Source: Spirochaetales bacterium
Lineage (GTDB): Bacteria > Spirochaetota > Spirochaetia > Sphaerochaetales > Sphaerochaetaceae
NCBI GenBank assembly: GCA_012838275.1
Contig: DUPO01000133.1
Span: forward strand, 1-64,000
DNA length: 64,000 nucleotides
Direction: 5' to 3'
Positions 21,536 to 30,962 of this stretch are shown piece by piece. A program made the position numbers and the translations under genes. The notes under the pieces were generated by a model. It was not told the DNA's origin, searched no databases, and saw nothing but the letters and a program-made list of their open reading frames with translations. How positions within the stretch are numbered: position 1 is the stretch's first letter; every line of letters starts with the position of its first letter.

Positions 21536-21724
21536 TTATTTGCTGAGTTCTTCTCTCATTCGAAAAAACTCATCTTGCGATAGCGATCCTTCTGCATATC
21601 TCTGCTTGAGTATCTCCAAAGGTGACTTTTCATCTGCTTTCGATATGTGATTCCTGTTTAAGTCTGGATTTCTGAAAACAACATACAAAAGCAGGATAAA
21701 GACCAGTAATGGTATAAACATCAT
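21536..21724 (-). CDS. Small SHOCT-domain membrane protein
   Basis: N-term TM plus PLEILKQRYAEGSLSQDEFFRMREEL. Confidence 0.82.
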   Translation of the reverse strand: MMFIPLLVFILLLYVVFRNPDLNRNHISKADEKSPLEILKQRYAEGSLSQDEFFRMREELSK

Positions 21725-21734
21725 ATAGCGCTCC

Positions 21735-21753
21735 TTATACCCCTAGGGGGTAT
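21735..21753 (-). promoter_or_regulatory. CsoR-family-like operator upstream of the SHOCT cassette
   Basis: Minus strand TATACCCCCTAGGGGTATA, 10 bp upstream of the SHOCT ATG region and abutting its AAGGAG SD. Confidence 0.65.
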
Positions 21754-21898
21754 ATGTTCATCTTTGTACGTTTTTTCACTATATGTCAATCTTTTACCCT
21801 AGTGAAATGCTGGGTTTTTAAGGAAACGGATGATATTTATATATTTTTGCCTAGTATGTTGCAAATGCAGGCTCTTGTTACATAAAATGTGTATCGCA

Positions 21899-21950
21899 TT
21901 CCCATACAACAAAGGACACTCCCTCGGGAGTGTCCTTTGTTGTATGGGAA
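21899..21950. repeat. 52-bp near-perfect palindrome (25-bp arms, 2-nt loop); includes the V-ATPase operon terminator-like stem
   Basis: TTCCCATACAACAAAGGACACTCCC-TC-GGGAGTGTCCTTTGTTGTATGGGAA. Confidence 0.9.
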
Positions 21951-21968
21951 CCGTTGTTCAGTAACTTT

Positions 21969-22406
21969 TTATTGCAAAGCAAGCAAGCTAAAGACCAAGG
22001 TGAAGAGGGCTACAGTCTCTACGATACCGATGACGATAAAGTAGTTGGCCGTACCTTTCCCCGTCTCTGCCAAGGCATCACAAGCACAAGCACTGGTCTT
22101 GCCCTGCATCCAAGCGGAGAGACCGATGGCCAATCCACCAAACACACCAACACCAAATGCAAGGGTTGAGGAAGCTCCAGCGGCAATTGCTGCGGCGATG
22201 AAATTCATGAGCAGGAACCCGTAGATGGTCTGGGTCAGTGGAGCACCAGCAAAAGCGACCATGATAAAGGGTGCGGGCTTACCGTTTGCATAACATTTCT
22301 TCCAGCCGCCGACTGCTGCCTGAGCTGCAACACCTGCACCAAGACCGGAACCTAGAGCAGAAAGGGACAAGGCGCAAGCCAGTCCGATAAATTCCAAATT
22401 AGCCAT
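21969..22406 (-). CDS. ntpK: V-type ATPase subunit K (proteolipid)
   Basis: Two-hairpin c-type subunit; GSGLGAG, PLTQTIYG, MQGKTSA, GIVETVALF. Confidence 0.93.
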   Translation of the reverse strand: MANLEFIGLACALSLSALGSGLGAGVAAQAAVGGWKKCYANGKPAPFIMVAFAGAPLTQTIYGFLLMNFIAAAIAAGASSTLAFGVGVFGGLAIGLSAWMQGKTSACACDALAETGKGTANYFIVIGIVETVALFTLVFSLLALQ

Positions 22407-22437
22407 GTTTTCTCCTTAGTTGTTCTTAAACAACGAT

Positions 22438-24276
22438 TCAGTTTTCTTGTACCGTCTGTGAGAACGGTTCATATGAGATTCCAGTCCACTCCATACCGAG
22501 TTGTCCGGAAAATTCCAAAAGATTAAGCCGTACACCATGTACGACTACAGAGAGCAGACCCATAACCAAGTTGAGGGAGTGCCCGATTACAAGGACCAGA
22601 ATACCTGCAATTGCAGCAAATCCTGAAAGCATCCCACCTGCCATGCTGTTGAAGCTTTGGGCGATCGCAACGGATGCCATGCCAACAGCGAACAGTCGGA
22701 TGTAACTCATGATATTGGAGAAACAGCTGATGGTATTCAGGAATGTGGTAAAGAATCCTCCCAAGCCTGCAGTCAGCCCCTTACCAAAAGGGATACCGGG
22801 GCCTTGAGCACCAAATACTACAACAAGCATAAAACCAAGACCTATCGCACCTGCAACCATCGAGTAATTTACAGGTTCGCCGACTACAAGCTGCAGTACG
22901 ACAAAGTAGAGGGCCAATATGTCGATCATCCAACCGATATCAGCAAAGAGGCTCAAATCCTTATTCGGAGCCTTATGCACGATGTTCAGCACACATGCCA
23001 AGGAGAGCTGCACTGTTCCGATGATGAAACAGAACTTCATCACCTGATTCTGAGCAGTTACCGCATCCAGGCCGAACAGTTCGGGATAGTTGGATATCGA
23101 AGGTATTACCAGGTTTTGCAGGAAAGGTATGGATTCAAGAATCATCTTGGAACCAAACCACGTACCTGTGAGCGATCCCCAGACAATAGTAGCCATACTT
23201 AAGACATAGATGAGCAACACCATGGTATTGGCCTTCTTTGCCTTGATATGCATGCCTGCGGCCGCAAGAAGGAAAACCAAGCCGTAACCTGCATCCCCTA
23301 TGATCATGGCAAAGAACAGGGTGAAGAAAAGCAGGAACCAGAGGCTGATATCATTCTCCCTGTAGCCTGGGACAGTACCGAGGATATCAAACAATGGCTT
23401 GATGATGCCCGTACCCTTTGCATACTTCACTTGGGTCGGAGGATTATCATCTTCACTCGGGTCTTCTATAAGATAAGCCCATCCCTGGTTGGATGCGAAC
23501 TTGCTGAAGTCACTCTCCTCTGGGGCAGGGAGGTAGCCGGTAATCCAGGACAAGTCATCTCCCCCATCGGAGTTTGCCGATACCTGGTCGAAGTTGAGTT
23601 CCTGCTCAGTGCGGCTTATCATGTGCTGATATGCATCCAGATAGATTCCCGCCTCCTTGAGAGTTGCGTCTATCTCGACCAGACGTTGCTTTGCATAGGC
23701 ATTGCGTTCCTCAAGCTCGGCCAGAGAGACATCAGGTATCTCAAATCGAGTGACGCCTGAAATGTTCTCAAGGGTCGTATTGACCACTGCAATAGCCTGA
23801 AGAGCTCCCATAGGTGCGAGTTCAATATAGGGGATATCAGGATCGAGTGCCTTCATATCTTTTTTGGAAAGCGTATAGAAAGCAAGGGACACCCCTTCCC
23901 TTGAGAGTTGTGCAATCTCGTCGGGGTTGAAATCACCCCAAGGCCTCAACAGCTCTATGCTGGTATTGTCCTTGGCAACCTCTTCCTCAAGATTGTTGGC
24001 AGTCTCAATCAACTGCAGATATCTCTCATGGAGCTCGACGAATACCTCTTCAGAAACATGTTTCTGAGGAGGCAGGTTCTTGGCATCGACCTTATCAAGA
24101 ATGTTGTTTCTCACCTTTGCCAGGTCATCAAGCTTCCTTCTGAGGACTTCACTCTTCTCCGTACGGACAGCTTCGGTGAATATATGCATCACCCCTCTCT
24201 TCCGCAGGCTCTTGAGCATCGAGTCCTTATTATGGGCCTGTACAATGACAGATACTTTTTTCATCGGAACAATCAT
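22438..24276 (-). CDS. ntpI: V-type ATPase subunit I
   Basis: MIVPMKKVSVIVQ start, C-term multi-TM FAMIIGDAGYGLVFL and SNIMSYIRLFAVGMASVAIAQSFN. Confidence 0.94.
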   Translation of the reverse strand: MIVPMKKVSVIVQAHNKDSMLKSLRKRGVMHIFTEAVRTEKSEVLRRKLDDLAKVRNNILDKVDAKNLPPQKHVSEEVFVELHERYLQLIETANNLEEEVAKDNTSIELLRPWGDFNPDEIAQLSREGVSLAFYTLSKKDMKALDPDIPYIELAPMGALQAIAVVNTTLENISGVTRFEIPDVSLAELEERNAYAKQRLVEIDATLKEAGIYLDAYQHMISRTEQELNFDQVSANSDGGDDLSWITGYLPAPEESDFSKFASNQGWAYLIEDPSEDDNPPTQVKYAKGTGIIKPLFDILGTVPGYRENDISLWFLLFFTLFFAMIIGDAGYGLVFLLAAAGMHIKAKKANTMVLLIYVLSMATIVWGSLTGTWFGSKMILESIPFLQNLVIPSISNYPELFGLDAVTAQNQVMKFCFIIGTVQLSLACVLNIVHKAPNKDLSLFADIGWMIDILALYFVVLQLVVGEPVNYSMVAGAIGLGFMLVVVFGAQGPGIPFGKGLTAGLGGFFTTFLNTISCFSNIMSYIRLFAVGMASVAIAQSFNSMAGGMLSGFAAIAGILVLVIGHSLNLVMGLLSVVVHGVRLNLLEFSGQLGMEWTGISYEPFSQTVQEN

Positions 24277-24277
24277 A

Positions 24278-24889
24278 TCAGGCCTCCTTTACCATTTTCT
24301 TCTTGGCGATCTTTCCCCGAACCACGGCTGCTGTCTGCTGGTCTCCCAAATAGATGCCGATCTTACGAATATTCTCCTTGGCCTCAGGGATCTTTACCTT
24401 TTCAAAGAGATTGACTCTCTGGCTGGTGGTCCTAAGTTCCCTGGACAACAATTTTACCTGCTGTTCCAAGGTGGAAATGAGAGCATCAAAACGGGATACA
24501 TCACGCAAACTTTCCAGTGCCTGGTCAACCCAAAGCGGATAATCATTCAAATCATAGGTGATAGGCTGGAAAGAGAGTTCCTTGAATACGGGAATGTTCA
24601 CACCGGCAATATTGCCTACTGACCGTTCAACCCGATCTATCCTGATAAGATTATCCAGATCCAGTTCCTCAGCAAATACCGTATTTTCATGAAAGACAGC
24701 TATCCAGACCTGCATCGCCTGCACAAGTTGCTGTTGTTTTTTGCGCATTTCAGCAACCTCAGTCTCTATCTGACGTATCACCATCTGCAACTGTTGTTTC
24801 TTCAGTTGCAAGGTCGGCAGATAGCGCTGAAACTGTTTGAGGCTATCCTTTTGCAGCTTCTGCTCGTTCTTTGTCAGTTTGACGGCCAT
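24278..24889 (-). CDS. ntpD: V-type ATPase subunit D
   Basis: LTKNEQKLQKDSLKQFQRYLPTLQLKKQQLQ; C-term RTTSQRVNLFEKVKIPEAKENIRKI. Confidence 0.93.
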   Translation of the reverse strand: MAVKLTKNEQKLQKDSLKQFQRYLPTLQLKKQQLQMVIRQIETEVAEMRKKQQQLVQAMQVWIAVFHENTVFAEELDLDNLIRIDRVERSVGNIAGVNIPVFKELSFQPITYDLNDYPLWVDQALESLRDVSRFDALISTLEQQVKLLSRELRTTSQRVNLFEKVKIPEAKENIRKIGIYLGDQQTAAVVRGKIAKKKMVKEA

Positions 24890-24898
24890 CGCTCCCCC

Positions 24899-26206
24899 TT
24901 AGTCAACCGATTTTTTCGGCCAACGGTTGAGAATCAGATCGCTCTTCAATCCTGTCTCATTCGGTTCAAAACACTCAGCAAGAATCTCCCAGCCCAAGTC
25001 CAAAGCCTGTTCAAGTGGAATATTGACACTCAGGTCCATAAGCTTCTCCTCAAACAGGGCACCATACTTGAGCAATTTCTCATCCCACTCTGTCATCATG
25101 AAGCCCATGGACTTCTTCTCAACAGACTCCTTGTAGGATGCGAAGAGCTTGATCATACCGTCCATAAGGGCCCGGTGGTCATCACGGGTGTCCTTGTTGA
25201 CCTGCTGCTTCAAGCGAGAGAGCGAACCAAACGGCTCGATTCTTCCGCCCTTGAGATAGTACTGCCCTTCGGTGATATACCCTGTGTTGTCTGGAACCGG
25301 GTGGGTTACGTCATCACCAGGCATGGTGGTCACTGCAAGGATGGTAAGTGAGCCTGCACCTTCAAAGTCAACGGCCTTCTCATATCTGGAAGCCAATGCA
25401 CTGTAGAGGTCGCCAGGATATCCACGATTGGAAGGGACCTGGTCCATGGTTATTGCCATCTCCTTCAAGGAGTCAGCAAAGTTGGTCATGTCGGTCAGCA
25501 ATACAAGGACTTTCTTGCCATCGAGGGCAAACTTCTCTGCGACAGCCAGGGCCATGTCCGGAACAAGAATACACTCAACGGTAGGGTCGCTGGCTGTATG
25601 GACAAACATGATTGTCCTGCTCATGGCCCCGCTCGCTTCCAAAGTGTCCTTGAAATAGAGAAAATCGTCATATTTAAGTCCCATGCCGCCAAGGATGATC
25701 AGGTCAACCTCAGCCTGCATGGCAATGCGCGCCAGCAGCTGGTTGTAGGGTTCACCACTTACCGAGAAAATCGGTAATTTCTGGCTTTCAACAAGGGTAT
25801 TGAAAACGTCGATCATTGGGATTCCGGTACGAATCATGTTTCGAGGGACGATTCTCATAGCAGGGTTAACTGCAGGTCCGCCGATATCAACCATATTTTC
25901 TGTCAGTGAAGGGCCCTTGTCACGGGGCTTACCCGTACCGTCAAACACCCTACCCATCAGGTTGTCGCTGTAGGAGACCCTCATGGGAACACCCAGGAAC
26001 CGAATCTGGTCCCCGGTTGATACACCCTGGCCACCAGAGAATATCTGCAGTGAAACCAGATCGTGGTCGAGCTTGATGACGTTGGCATAACTGGTGCCTT
26101 GGGAGGTTGTGACAATTGCCAGGTCCCCATTGCTGACCCCTTCCGCACGTACGGTTATGACGTTTCCTACGATCGATTCTATCTTTGAATATACTTTTTG
26201 CATCAT
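24899..26206 (-). CDS. ntpB: V-type ATPase subunit B
   Basis: [63 protein letters not shown]. Confidence 0.96.
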   Translation of the reverse strand: MMQKVYSKIESIVGNVITVRAEGVSNGDLAIVTTSQGTSYANVIKLDHDLVSLQIFSGGQGVSTGDQIRFLGVPMRVSYSDNLMGRVFDGTGKPRDKGPSLTENMVDIGGPAVNPAMRIVPRNMIRTGIPMIDVFNTLVESQKLPIFSVSGEPYNQLLARIAMQAEVDLIILGGMGLKYDDFLYFKDTLEASGAMSRTIMFVHTASDPTVECILVPDMALAVAEKFALDGKKVLVLLTDMTNFADSLKEMAITMDQVPSNRGYPGDLYSALASRYEKAVDFEGAGSLTILAVTTMPGDDVTHPVPDNTGYITEGQYYLKGGRIEPFGSLSRLKQQVNKDTRDDHRALMDGMIKLFASYKESVEKKSMGFMMTEWDEKLLKYGALFEEKLMDLSVNIPLEQALDLGWEILAECFEPNETGLKSDLILNRWPKKSVD

Positions 26207-26213
26207 CTACCCC

Positions 26214-27971
26214 TTACATCAACTTCTCGGCAACATGGTCAAACTGCACAAACTTGCCCTTATAGAGCTTCTTGATCTCACCTTCCAACTGGGAAAACCG
26301 TTCGCCTTTGAATTCCACGTTATTCCAGTCGAGGAACTTCTGTCTGAGCGTATTGAAGAAGGATCGGACCTCTTTCTTGCTTTCCAAATCATATTTGGCT
26401 GCAAGGACGGTAAACATAAGGTCAAACACATGTCGTTGCCTCTCAATGGGTATGGATGAATCCACCGGGTCAAAGGAGTTCTGTTGCAGATAGCACGTAT
26501 CGATGAGCTCACTCTTCTGATAGACGACATAGTCGGCAATGGAAGTACCTTCCTCACCGACGACCTTCATCATCTGGTTGACCTCACTGCCCCTAAATAG
26601 GATTGAACGGGCATATTCGACCTTGTTGGCAGCAATGATCCCCACGTACTTTGACCAGGATCCGAGCGGGTCGATTGCTGGATACTTACGCGCATCACTA
26701 CGTTCGCGACTCAAACCATGGAAAGCTCCGACAACCTTAAGCGTTGCCTGTGTTACCGGTTCCTCAAAGTTACCTCCGGCAGGACTGACTGTCCCTCCGA
26801 TGGTGACCGAACCGATCCTTCCATCCTTCAGCCTGACCTTTCCCGCTCTCTCATAGAACTCCGAAATGCGGCTCTCCAGATAGGCTGGGAAAGCTTCTTC
26901 ACCGGGAATCTCTTCAAGACGGCCACTCATCTCACGCATTGCCTGGGCCCACCGAGAGGTGGAGTCGGCAAGCAATAGGATGTCCAAGCCCATCTGACGG
27001 TAATATTCGGCTATCGTCACTGCGGTATATACCGATGCTTCGCGGCTTGCAACCGGCATGGAGGATGTATTGCATATGATGATGGTTCTCTCCATCAGGG
27101 ACCTTCCGGTCTTGGGGTCGGTCAGTTCAGGGAATTCCTTGAGAACCTCGACGACCTCACCGGCACGTTCACCACAAGCTGCGATGATGACGATGTCGAC
27201 ATCGGCGTTACGGCTTGTCATGTGCTGCAGAACCGTCTTTCCAGCTCCAAAGGGGCCTGGTGTGCAGTACGTACCGCCTTTTGCTACAGGCAGGAAGGTA
27301 TCAATGATCCTGATCTTGGTGACCAGTGTCTCATCAGGACGCAGGCGTTCTTCATAAGTCTTGATCGCGCGTTTCACGGGCCAGGTAAAAACCATGGTCA
27401 GGTTACGCTTGTTGCCCTTAGGATCTTCAACCGTTGCAATCTCCTCCCGGACATTGTAGGTTCCCTTCTCCTTGATTGACGTCACTTTCCAGTCGACATC
27501 AGCAAAAGAGAAAGGGAGCATGATCTCATGGGTAAACAGCCCTTCCGGAACAGTACCGAAAGTATCTGCAGGTCTGAGCAGGTCGCCGACCTTTACCGAA
27601 GGGGTGAATTCCCAATCGAGATTGGGGATGGGATCGAGGTACACACCCCTTTGCAGGAAGAAGCCACACTGCGAGGCAAGCTCAGGGAGTGGGTTCTGCA
27701 GGCCGTCGTAGATCTGTTGCAACAGACCAGGGCCCAGTTCGACACTGAGCATCTCATCAGAGAACTCAACACTGTCTCCAACACTGATGCCTTCTGTCAT
27801 TTCGAAGACTTGCAAGGATGCAACATTCTTGTTGATCTTGATGACTTCGCCCTTGAGTTTGACATCCCCCAGGAGGATGTACCCTACTTCGTTCTTTGAG
27901 ATGGCGCTGTCAAATTCTACAGAAACCATATTGCCGTTGACGCCAATAACACGTCCACTTGTATTTGCCAT
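26214..27971 (-). CDS. ntpA: V-type ATPase subunit A
   Basis: Walker A GPFGAGKTVLQH; catalytic-subunit motifs ADSTSRWAQAMREMSGRLEEIPGEEAFPAYL. Confidence 0.97.
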   Translation of the reverse strand: MANTSGRVIGVNGNMVSVEFDSAISKNEVGYILLGDVKLKGEVIKINKNVASLQVFEMTEGISVGDSVEFSDEMLSVELGPGLLQQIYDGLQNPLPELASQCGFFLQRGVYLDPIPNLDWEFTPSVKVGDLLRPADTFGTVPEGLFTHEIMLPFSFADVDWKVTSIKEKGTYNVREEIATVEDPKGNKRNLTMVFTWPVKRAIKTYEERLRPDETLVTKIRIIDTFLPVAKGGTYCTPGPFGAGKTVLQHMTSRNADVDIVIIAACGERAGEVVEVLKEFPELTDPKTGRSLMERTIIICNTSSMPVASREASVYTAVTIAEYYRQMGLDILLLADSTSRWAQAMREMSGRLEEIPGEEAFPAYLESRISEFYERAGKVRLKDGRIGSVTIGGTVSPAGGNFEEPVTQATLKVVGAFHGLSRERSDARKYPAIDPLGSWSKYVGIIAANKVEYARSILFRGSEVNQMMKVVGEEGTSIADYVVYQKSELIDTCYLQQNSFDPVDSSIPIERQRHVFDLMFTVLAAKYDLESKKEVRSFFNTLRQKFLDWNNVEFKGERFSQLEGEIKKLYKGKFVQFDHVAEKLM

Positions 27972-27983
27972 ATTCCAACTCCA

Positions 27984-28517
27984 CTACGTATTAGCTATTT
28001 CAGTCTGTAAATTGGAGAAAAGGCGTTTGAATTCAGCATAGCCCTCCTCCTTGGTAAAGAGACTCTTGCGCTCCAACAGCTGCAACTTTACAGCATAGGA
28101 GAGCAAAGCCTCCACATCGAAGTAGTGCAAGGCTGAGATCTCATCGAGATAATTCCATTTCAGGGAGAGCAAGGCGAGTTCCGCTTCCAGGGCATTCTCA
28201 TTAGAGAGGGCCTGACGGACAGTCTCTCCGATGCGAAATTCCTTATCGCCTTCATTGCGATATGTCTGTACGGAGAGACCGAGCTTCTTGCTCCGTTGGT
28301 CATTGAGTTCTTTTTTCACCATAGAAGAAAAGTGTTGCCACTTTTTTAAAAAAGGGTGGGAAGAGCTTCTGCCTGAAATGGCAGATTCGATAGTCCGGTA
28401 ATCACGTTCGCTTACCTGACTCTTGCACTTTGCAAGGAACGTGGCCGTATCAAACGGGCACTGTCCGTCGTAGCGCAACAGGGGCAACGTAGTTACCAGA
28501 TAGTAATAGGAAGCCAT
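27984..28517 (-). CDS. DUF2764 family V-ATPase operon protein
   Basis: MASYYYLVTTLPLLRYDGQCPFD; position between E and A genes. Confidence 0.8.
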   Translation of the reverse strand: MASYYYLVTTLPLLRYDGQCPFDTATFLAKCKSQVSERDYRTIESAISGRSSSHPFLKKWQHFSSMVKKELNDQRSKKLGLSVQTYRNEGDKEFRIGETVRQALSNENALEAELALLSLKWNYLDEISALHYFDVEALLSYAVKLQLLERKSLFTKEEGYAEFKRLFSNLQTEIANT

Positions 28518-28526
28518 CTCTGCTCC

Positions 28527-29129
28527 TTACTTCGCTTGGGCGAAGACAATATCGGCAATTGCCGAAGAAAGGAAAGGAGCCATGAGATTGGCAGTCTCCT
28601 CTGCACTGAAATCATAAAAACCTGACCCGTCTTTTTCGGCTATGCGGAAACCGCTCTGTACTTTTTCAACAGCCTTAATTTCCAATCCACCCTTGATCTT
28701 CTCACTGAGCTCACTCTTCAGGGAAGAGGCGAGCCGTTTGAAATCCTTCTCGCTGAGCTGGACTTCTGAGTCTGCCCCATCGGAGAGTTGTGATACAACA
28801 GATGTGACCAGGGAGAGCATATCTTTGGAACTGAAAGCCTCTTCAAGTTTCTCGACCAGCAGATTATCCAGTTGCTTCTGGATAGCTTTCTTCAAGGAGA
28901 GCTGTACATCCCTACTTGCCTGTTGGAGACTGGCGCGTGCACTCTGGTCACGTACATCAATCTCTTTCTGTGCATCTTCAATAAGTTGGGAAGCACGTTT
29001 GCGTCCTTGGGAGACAATCTCGTCAGCCTGGGCTTTGGCATCAGCGATAATCTGAGCCGCCTCTTTCTGGGCTACTTCAATGCCATCCTTGCGGATGGAA
29101 GCAACCAAATCTTGAATTTGTTGAGCCAT
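28527..29129 (-). CDS. ntpE: V-type ATPase subunit E
   Basis: MAQQIQDLVASIRKDGIEVAQKEAAQIIADAKAQADEI; start trimmed from 29219. Confidence 0.88.
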   Translation of the reverse strand: MAQQIQDLVASIRKDGIEVAQKEAAQIIADAKAQADEIVSQGRKRASQLIEDAQKEIDVRDQSARASLQQASRDVQLSLKKAIQKQLDNLLVEKLEEAFSSKDMLSLVTSVVSQLSDGADSEVQLSEKDFKRLASSLKSELSEKIKGGLEIKAVEKVQSGFRIAEKDGSGFYDFSAEETANLMAPFLSSAIADIVFAQAK

Positions 29130-29314
29130 CTGAATTCCTACCTTGTAATAATGCATTATGATAAAGGATTCTCCAAAAATAAGCAACAAACGAAAAATCC
29201 TAGCGTATGCGACAAACAAGCAAGATTATCGTCCAATGTGAGAAAAAATGCAAGCTAGGCATCTATTTCAATATCCTGTGTACACAATCCATCAATTTTA
29301 CTATAGTAGCCGAT

Positions 29315-29623
29315 ATGAACACGTTACACCTATTCAGTTCCCATACTATGAGGGGAATCATTCGGATCTTCAACTTGCAGACAGAAAAAACCCTACTCTT
29401 GAAAAGTGAGAACCTCACCAAAGATATCCAAAAAATCCGTTTCGACCTTGACCTCGGCAATTTTCCCAATAGGGAACTTCAAGAAGAATATGAAGAGCAT
29501 GGGCTTGAAATATATACAATTGACCCTTTGCTCATTGCTGAAAACAATGAAGATCTGGACAAGCTTCTCCAACAAGGAGAGCAGAAGCTCGAGGAGCTAG
29601 ATATCCCTTTCTACCGATATTGA
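29315..29623 (+). CDS. Small protein resembling a degenerate GIY-YIG-like domain
   Basis: GIIRIFNLQTEKTLLLKSENLTKDIQKIRFDLDLGNFPNRELQEEYEEHG follows the spacing of GIY-YIG family ...SxNL...RFxLxxGxHxNxxLQxxxxxxG; GIY/YIG residues degenerate; start uncertain (29315 or 29348). Confidence 0.5.
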   Translation: MNTLHLFSSHTMRGIIRIFNLQTEKTLLLKSENLTKDIQKIRFDLDLGNFPNRELQEEYEEHGLEIYTIDPLLIAENNEDLDKLLQQGEQKLEELDIPFYRY

Positions 29624-29638
29624 AGCGAACTGAGCATC

Positions 29639-29673
29639 TACATCCCTCCATCCATACGGAGGTAAAAGATGTA
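29639..29673 (+). promoter_or_regulatory. Hairpin sequestering SD and start codon of the 29669 ORF
   Basis: TACATC-CCTCC-ATCCATAC-GGAGG-TAAAA-GATGTA; GGAGG is the SD and the ATG lies in GATGTA. Confidence 0.6.
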
Positions 29674-30118
29674 CTACCGAATGTGTTTTTCCAGTGAATT
29701 GCCAATATTCAAGAGTGTTGCAAAAGCCAACCGGCTGATGTTGAGAATATATCTGCACATAGAACAGCAAGGCGGCACTATTTTGGATTATACCCTGCTG
29801 CCTTCCCTGCTCGACCTACTCATCTATCTTCCGGGAATCGAACCCAAGTTCGCCTTCCTCCCCTACCGGTGCACCCTTGAACATATCCCCCACACTACTG
29901 AGCTCCTCTACCACTACAAGCAGATCAGCAAGCTTCTCCCCTTAGGAGGGAAAAACTACCCCCTGTGCGGAACCTATGAGGCATATCACGGCAGCAACTG
30001 TCTCTGCTCCCTAGGCAAGATGGGCCCCTTCCCAGACGATCTGAGCATACAGTCGATTCTCCATGAAAAAAGCTCCCCGGTTACGGAGAGCCTTGCAGAC
30101 AAAGCAACTATCTCTTAA
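29669..30118 (+). CDS. Hypothetical protein
   Basis: 149 aa ORF with GGAGG SD 6 nt upstream; no family recognised. Confidence 0.65.
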   Translation: MYYRMCFSSELPIFKSVAKANRLMLRIYLHIEQQGGTILDYTLLPSLLDLLIYLPGIEPKFAFLPYRCTLEHIPHTTELLYHYKQISKLLPLGGKNYPLCGTYEAYHGSNCLCSLGKMGPFPDDLSIQSILHEKSSPVTESLADKATIS

Positions 30119-30897
30119 AGAGCCTTCTTGTCCTTACGTATGAGGTTTCGCACCCCTTCTACAGCCACCTTGATGGCTGAATCTGTATCGTGATACTTGG
30201 GATTATCCATCCCCAGCAGCTCCCGCTCCTGGTTACCCACGACAAAGAAGGCACTCCCACAGCGAGCCCCAAGCTTGGCGGCGACTACGAACAGGGCCGC
30301 ACTCTCCATTTCGCTTGCAAGGACACCCAACCGTTTCCAGGCCTCCCACTTGTTGATGAGGTCATAGGAGACCGGCATCTCGGAAGGTGCGTGCTGCCCA
30401 TAAAAGGAGTCCTTGCACTGCACCACCCCTGCATGGCTTCTGTTACCAAGGCTATCAGCTGCATCCATCAAGGCTGTGACAACCTCGAAGGTCGCAACAG
30501 CCGGAAACTCGATGGGAGCGTACTCCCGACTGGTCCCCTCCATCCTGACAGCTCCTGTGGCGATCACAACATCCCCACCGATCACATCAAGGGCTATTCC
30601 ACCACAGGTGCCCATACGAACGAAGGTATCGCTTCCGCACTTGTAGAGCTCCTCCATCGCAATGGAGGCGGAAGGGCCGCCTATGCCTGTGGAGGTTACC
30701 GAGACCTTCTCGCCTTCAAGGGTTCCTGTGTAGGTGACATATTCACGACTGTCAGCGACAAGACGGGCATCATCGAGATATTTGGCTATCAAGGGGACGC
30801 GCTTGGGGTCTCCGGGAAGAATGACATACCGCCCGACATCGCCTTCCTTGATATGCAGATGGTATTGGATACCTGTTCCATTCATATAATCAGACAT
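30115..30897 (-). CDS. udp: Nucleoside phosphorylase (uridine phosphorylase type)
   Basis: [59 protein letters not shown]. Confidence 0.9.
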   Translation of the reverse strand: MSDYMNGTGIQYHLHIKEGDVGRYVILPGDPKRVPLIAKYLDDARLVADSREYVTYTGTLEGEKVSVTSTGIGGPSASIAMEELYKCGSDTFVRMGTCGGIALDVIGGDVVIATGAVRMEGTSREYAPIEFPAVATFEVVTALMDAADSLGNRSHAGVVQCKDSFYGQHAPSEMPVSYDLINKWEAWKRLGVLASEMESAALFVVAAKLGARCGSAFFVVGNQERELLGMDNPKYHDTDSAIKVAVEGVRNLIRKDKKAL

Positions 30898-30962
30898 AAT
30901 CACTCCTTGCAAAAATCGTAACACGCATCTTGTCAGGAAGCAAGAATACACCAATCAAAGCT

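Noticed and set aside
21899-21950. Interpretation of the 52-bp inverted repeat as an IS terminal repeat pair
   Set aside because: Arms are only 2 nt apart with no enclosed sequence, so it is a hairpin/quasipalindrome, not element ends.
22657-23202. 181-aa plus-strand ORF (and neighbours at 23248 and 23908)
   Set aside because: Antisense to V-ATPase subunit I; compositionally atypical shadow ORFs.
30190-30921. 243-aa plus-strand ORF
   Set aside because: Antisense to the uridine phosphorylase-like gene, low-complexity composition, no family signature.
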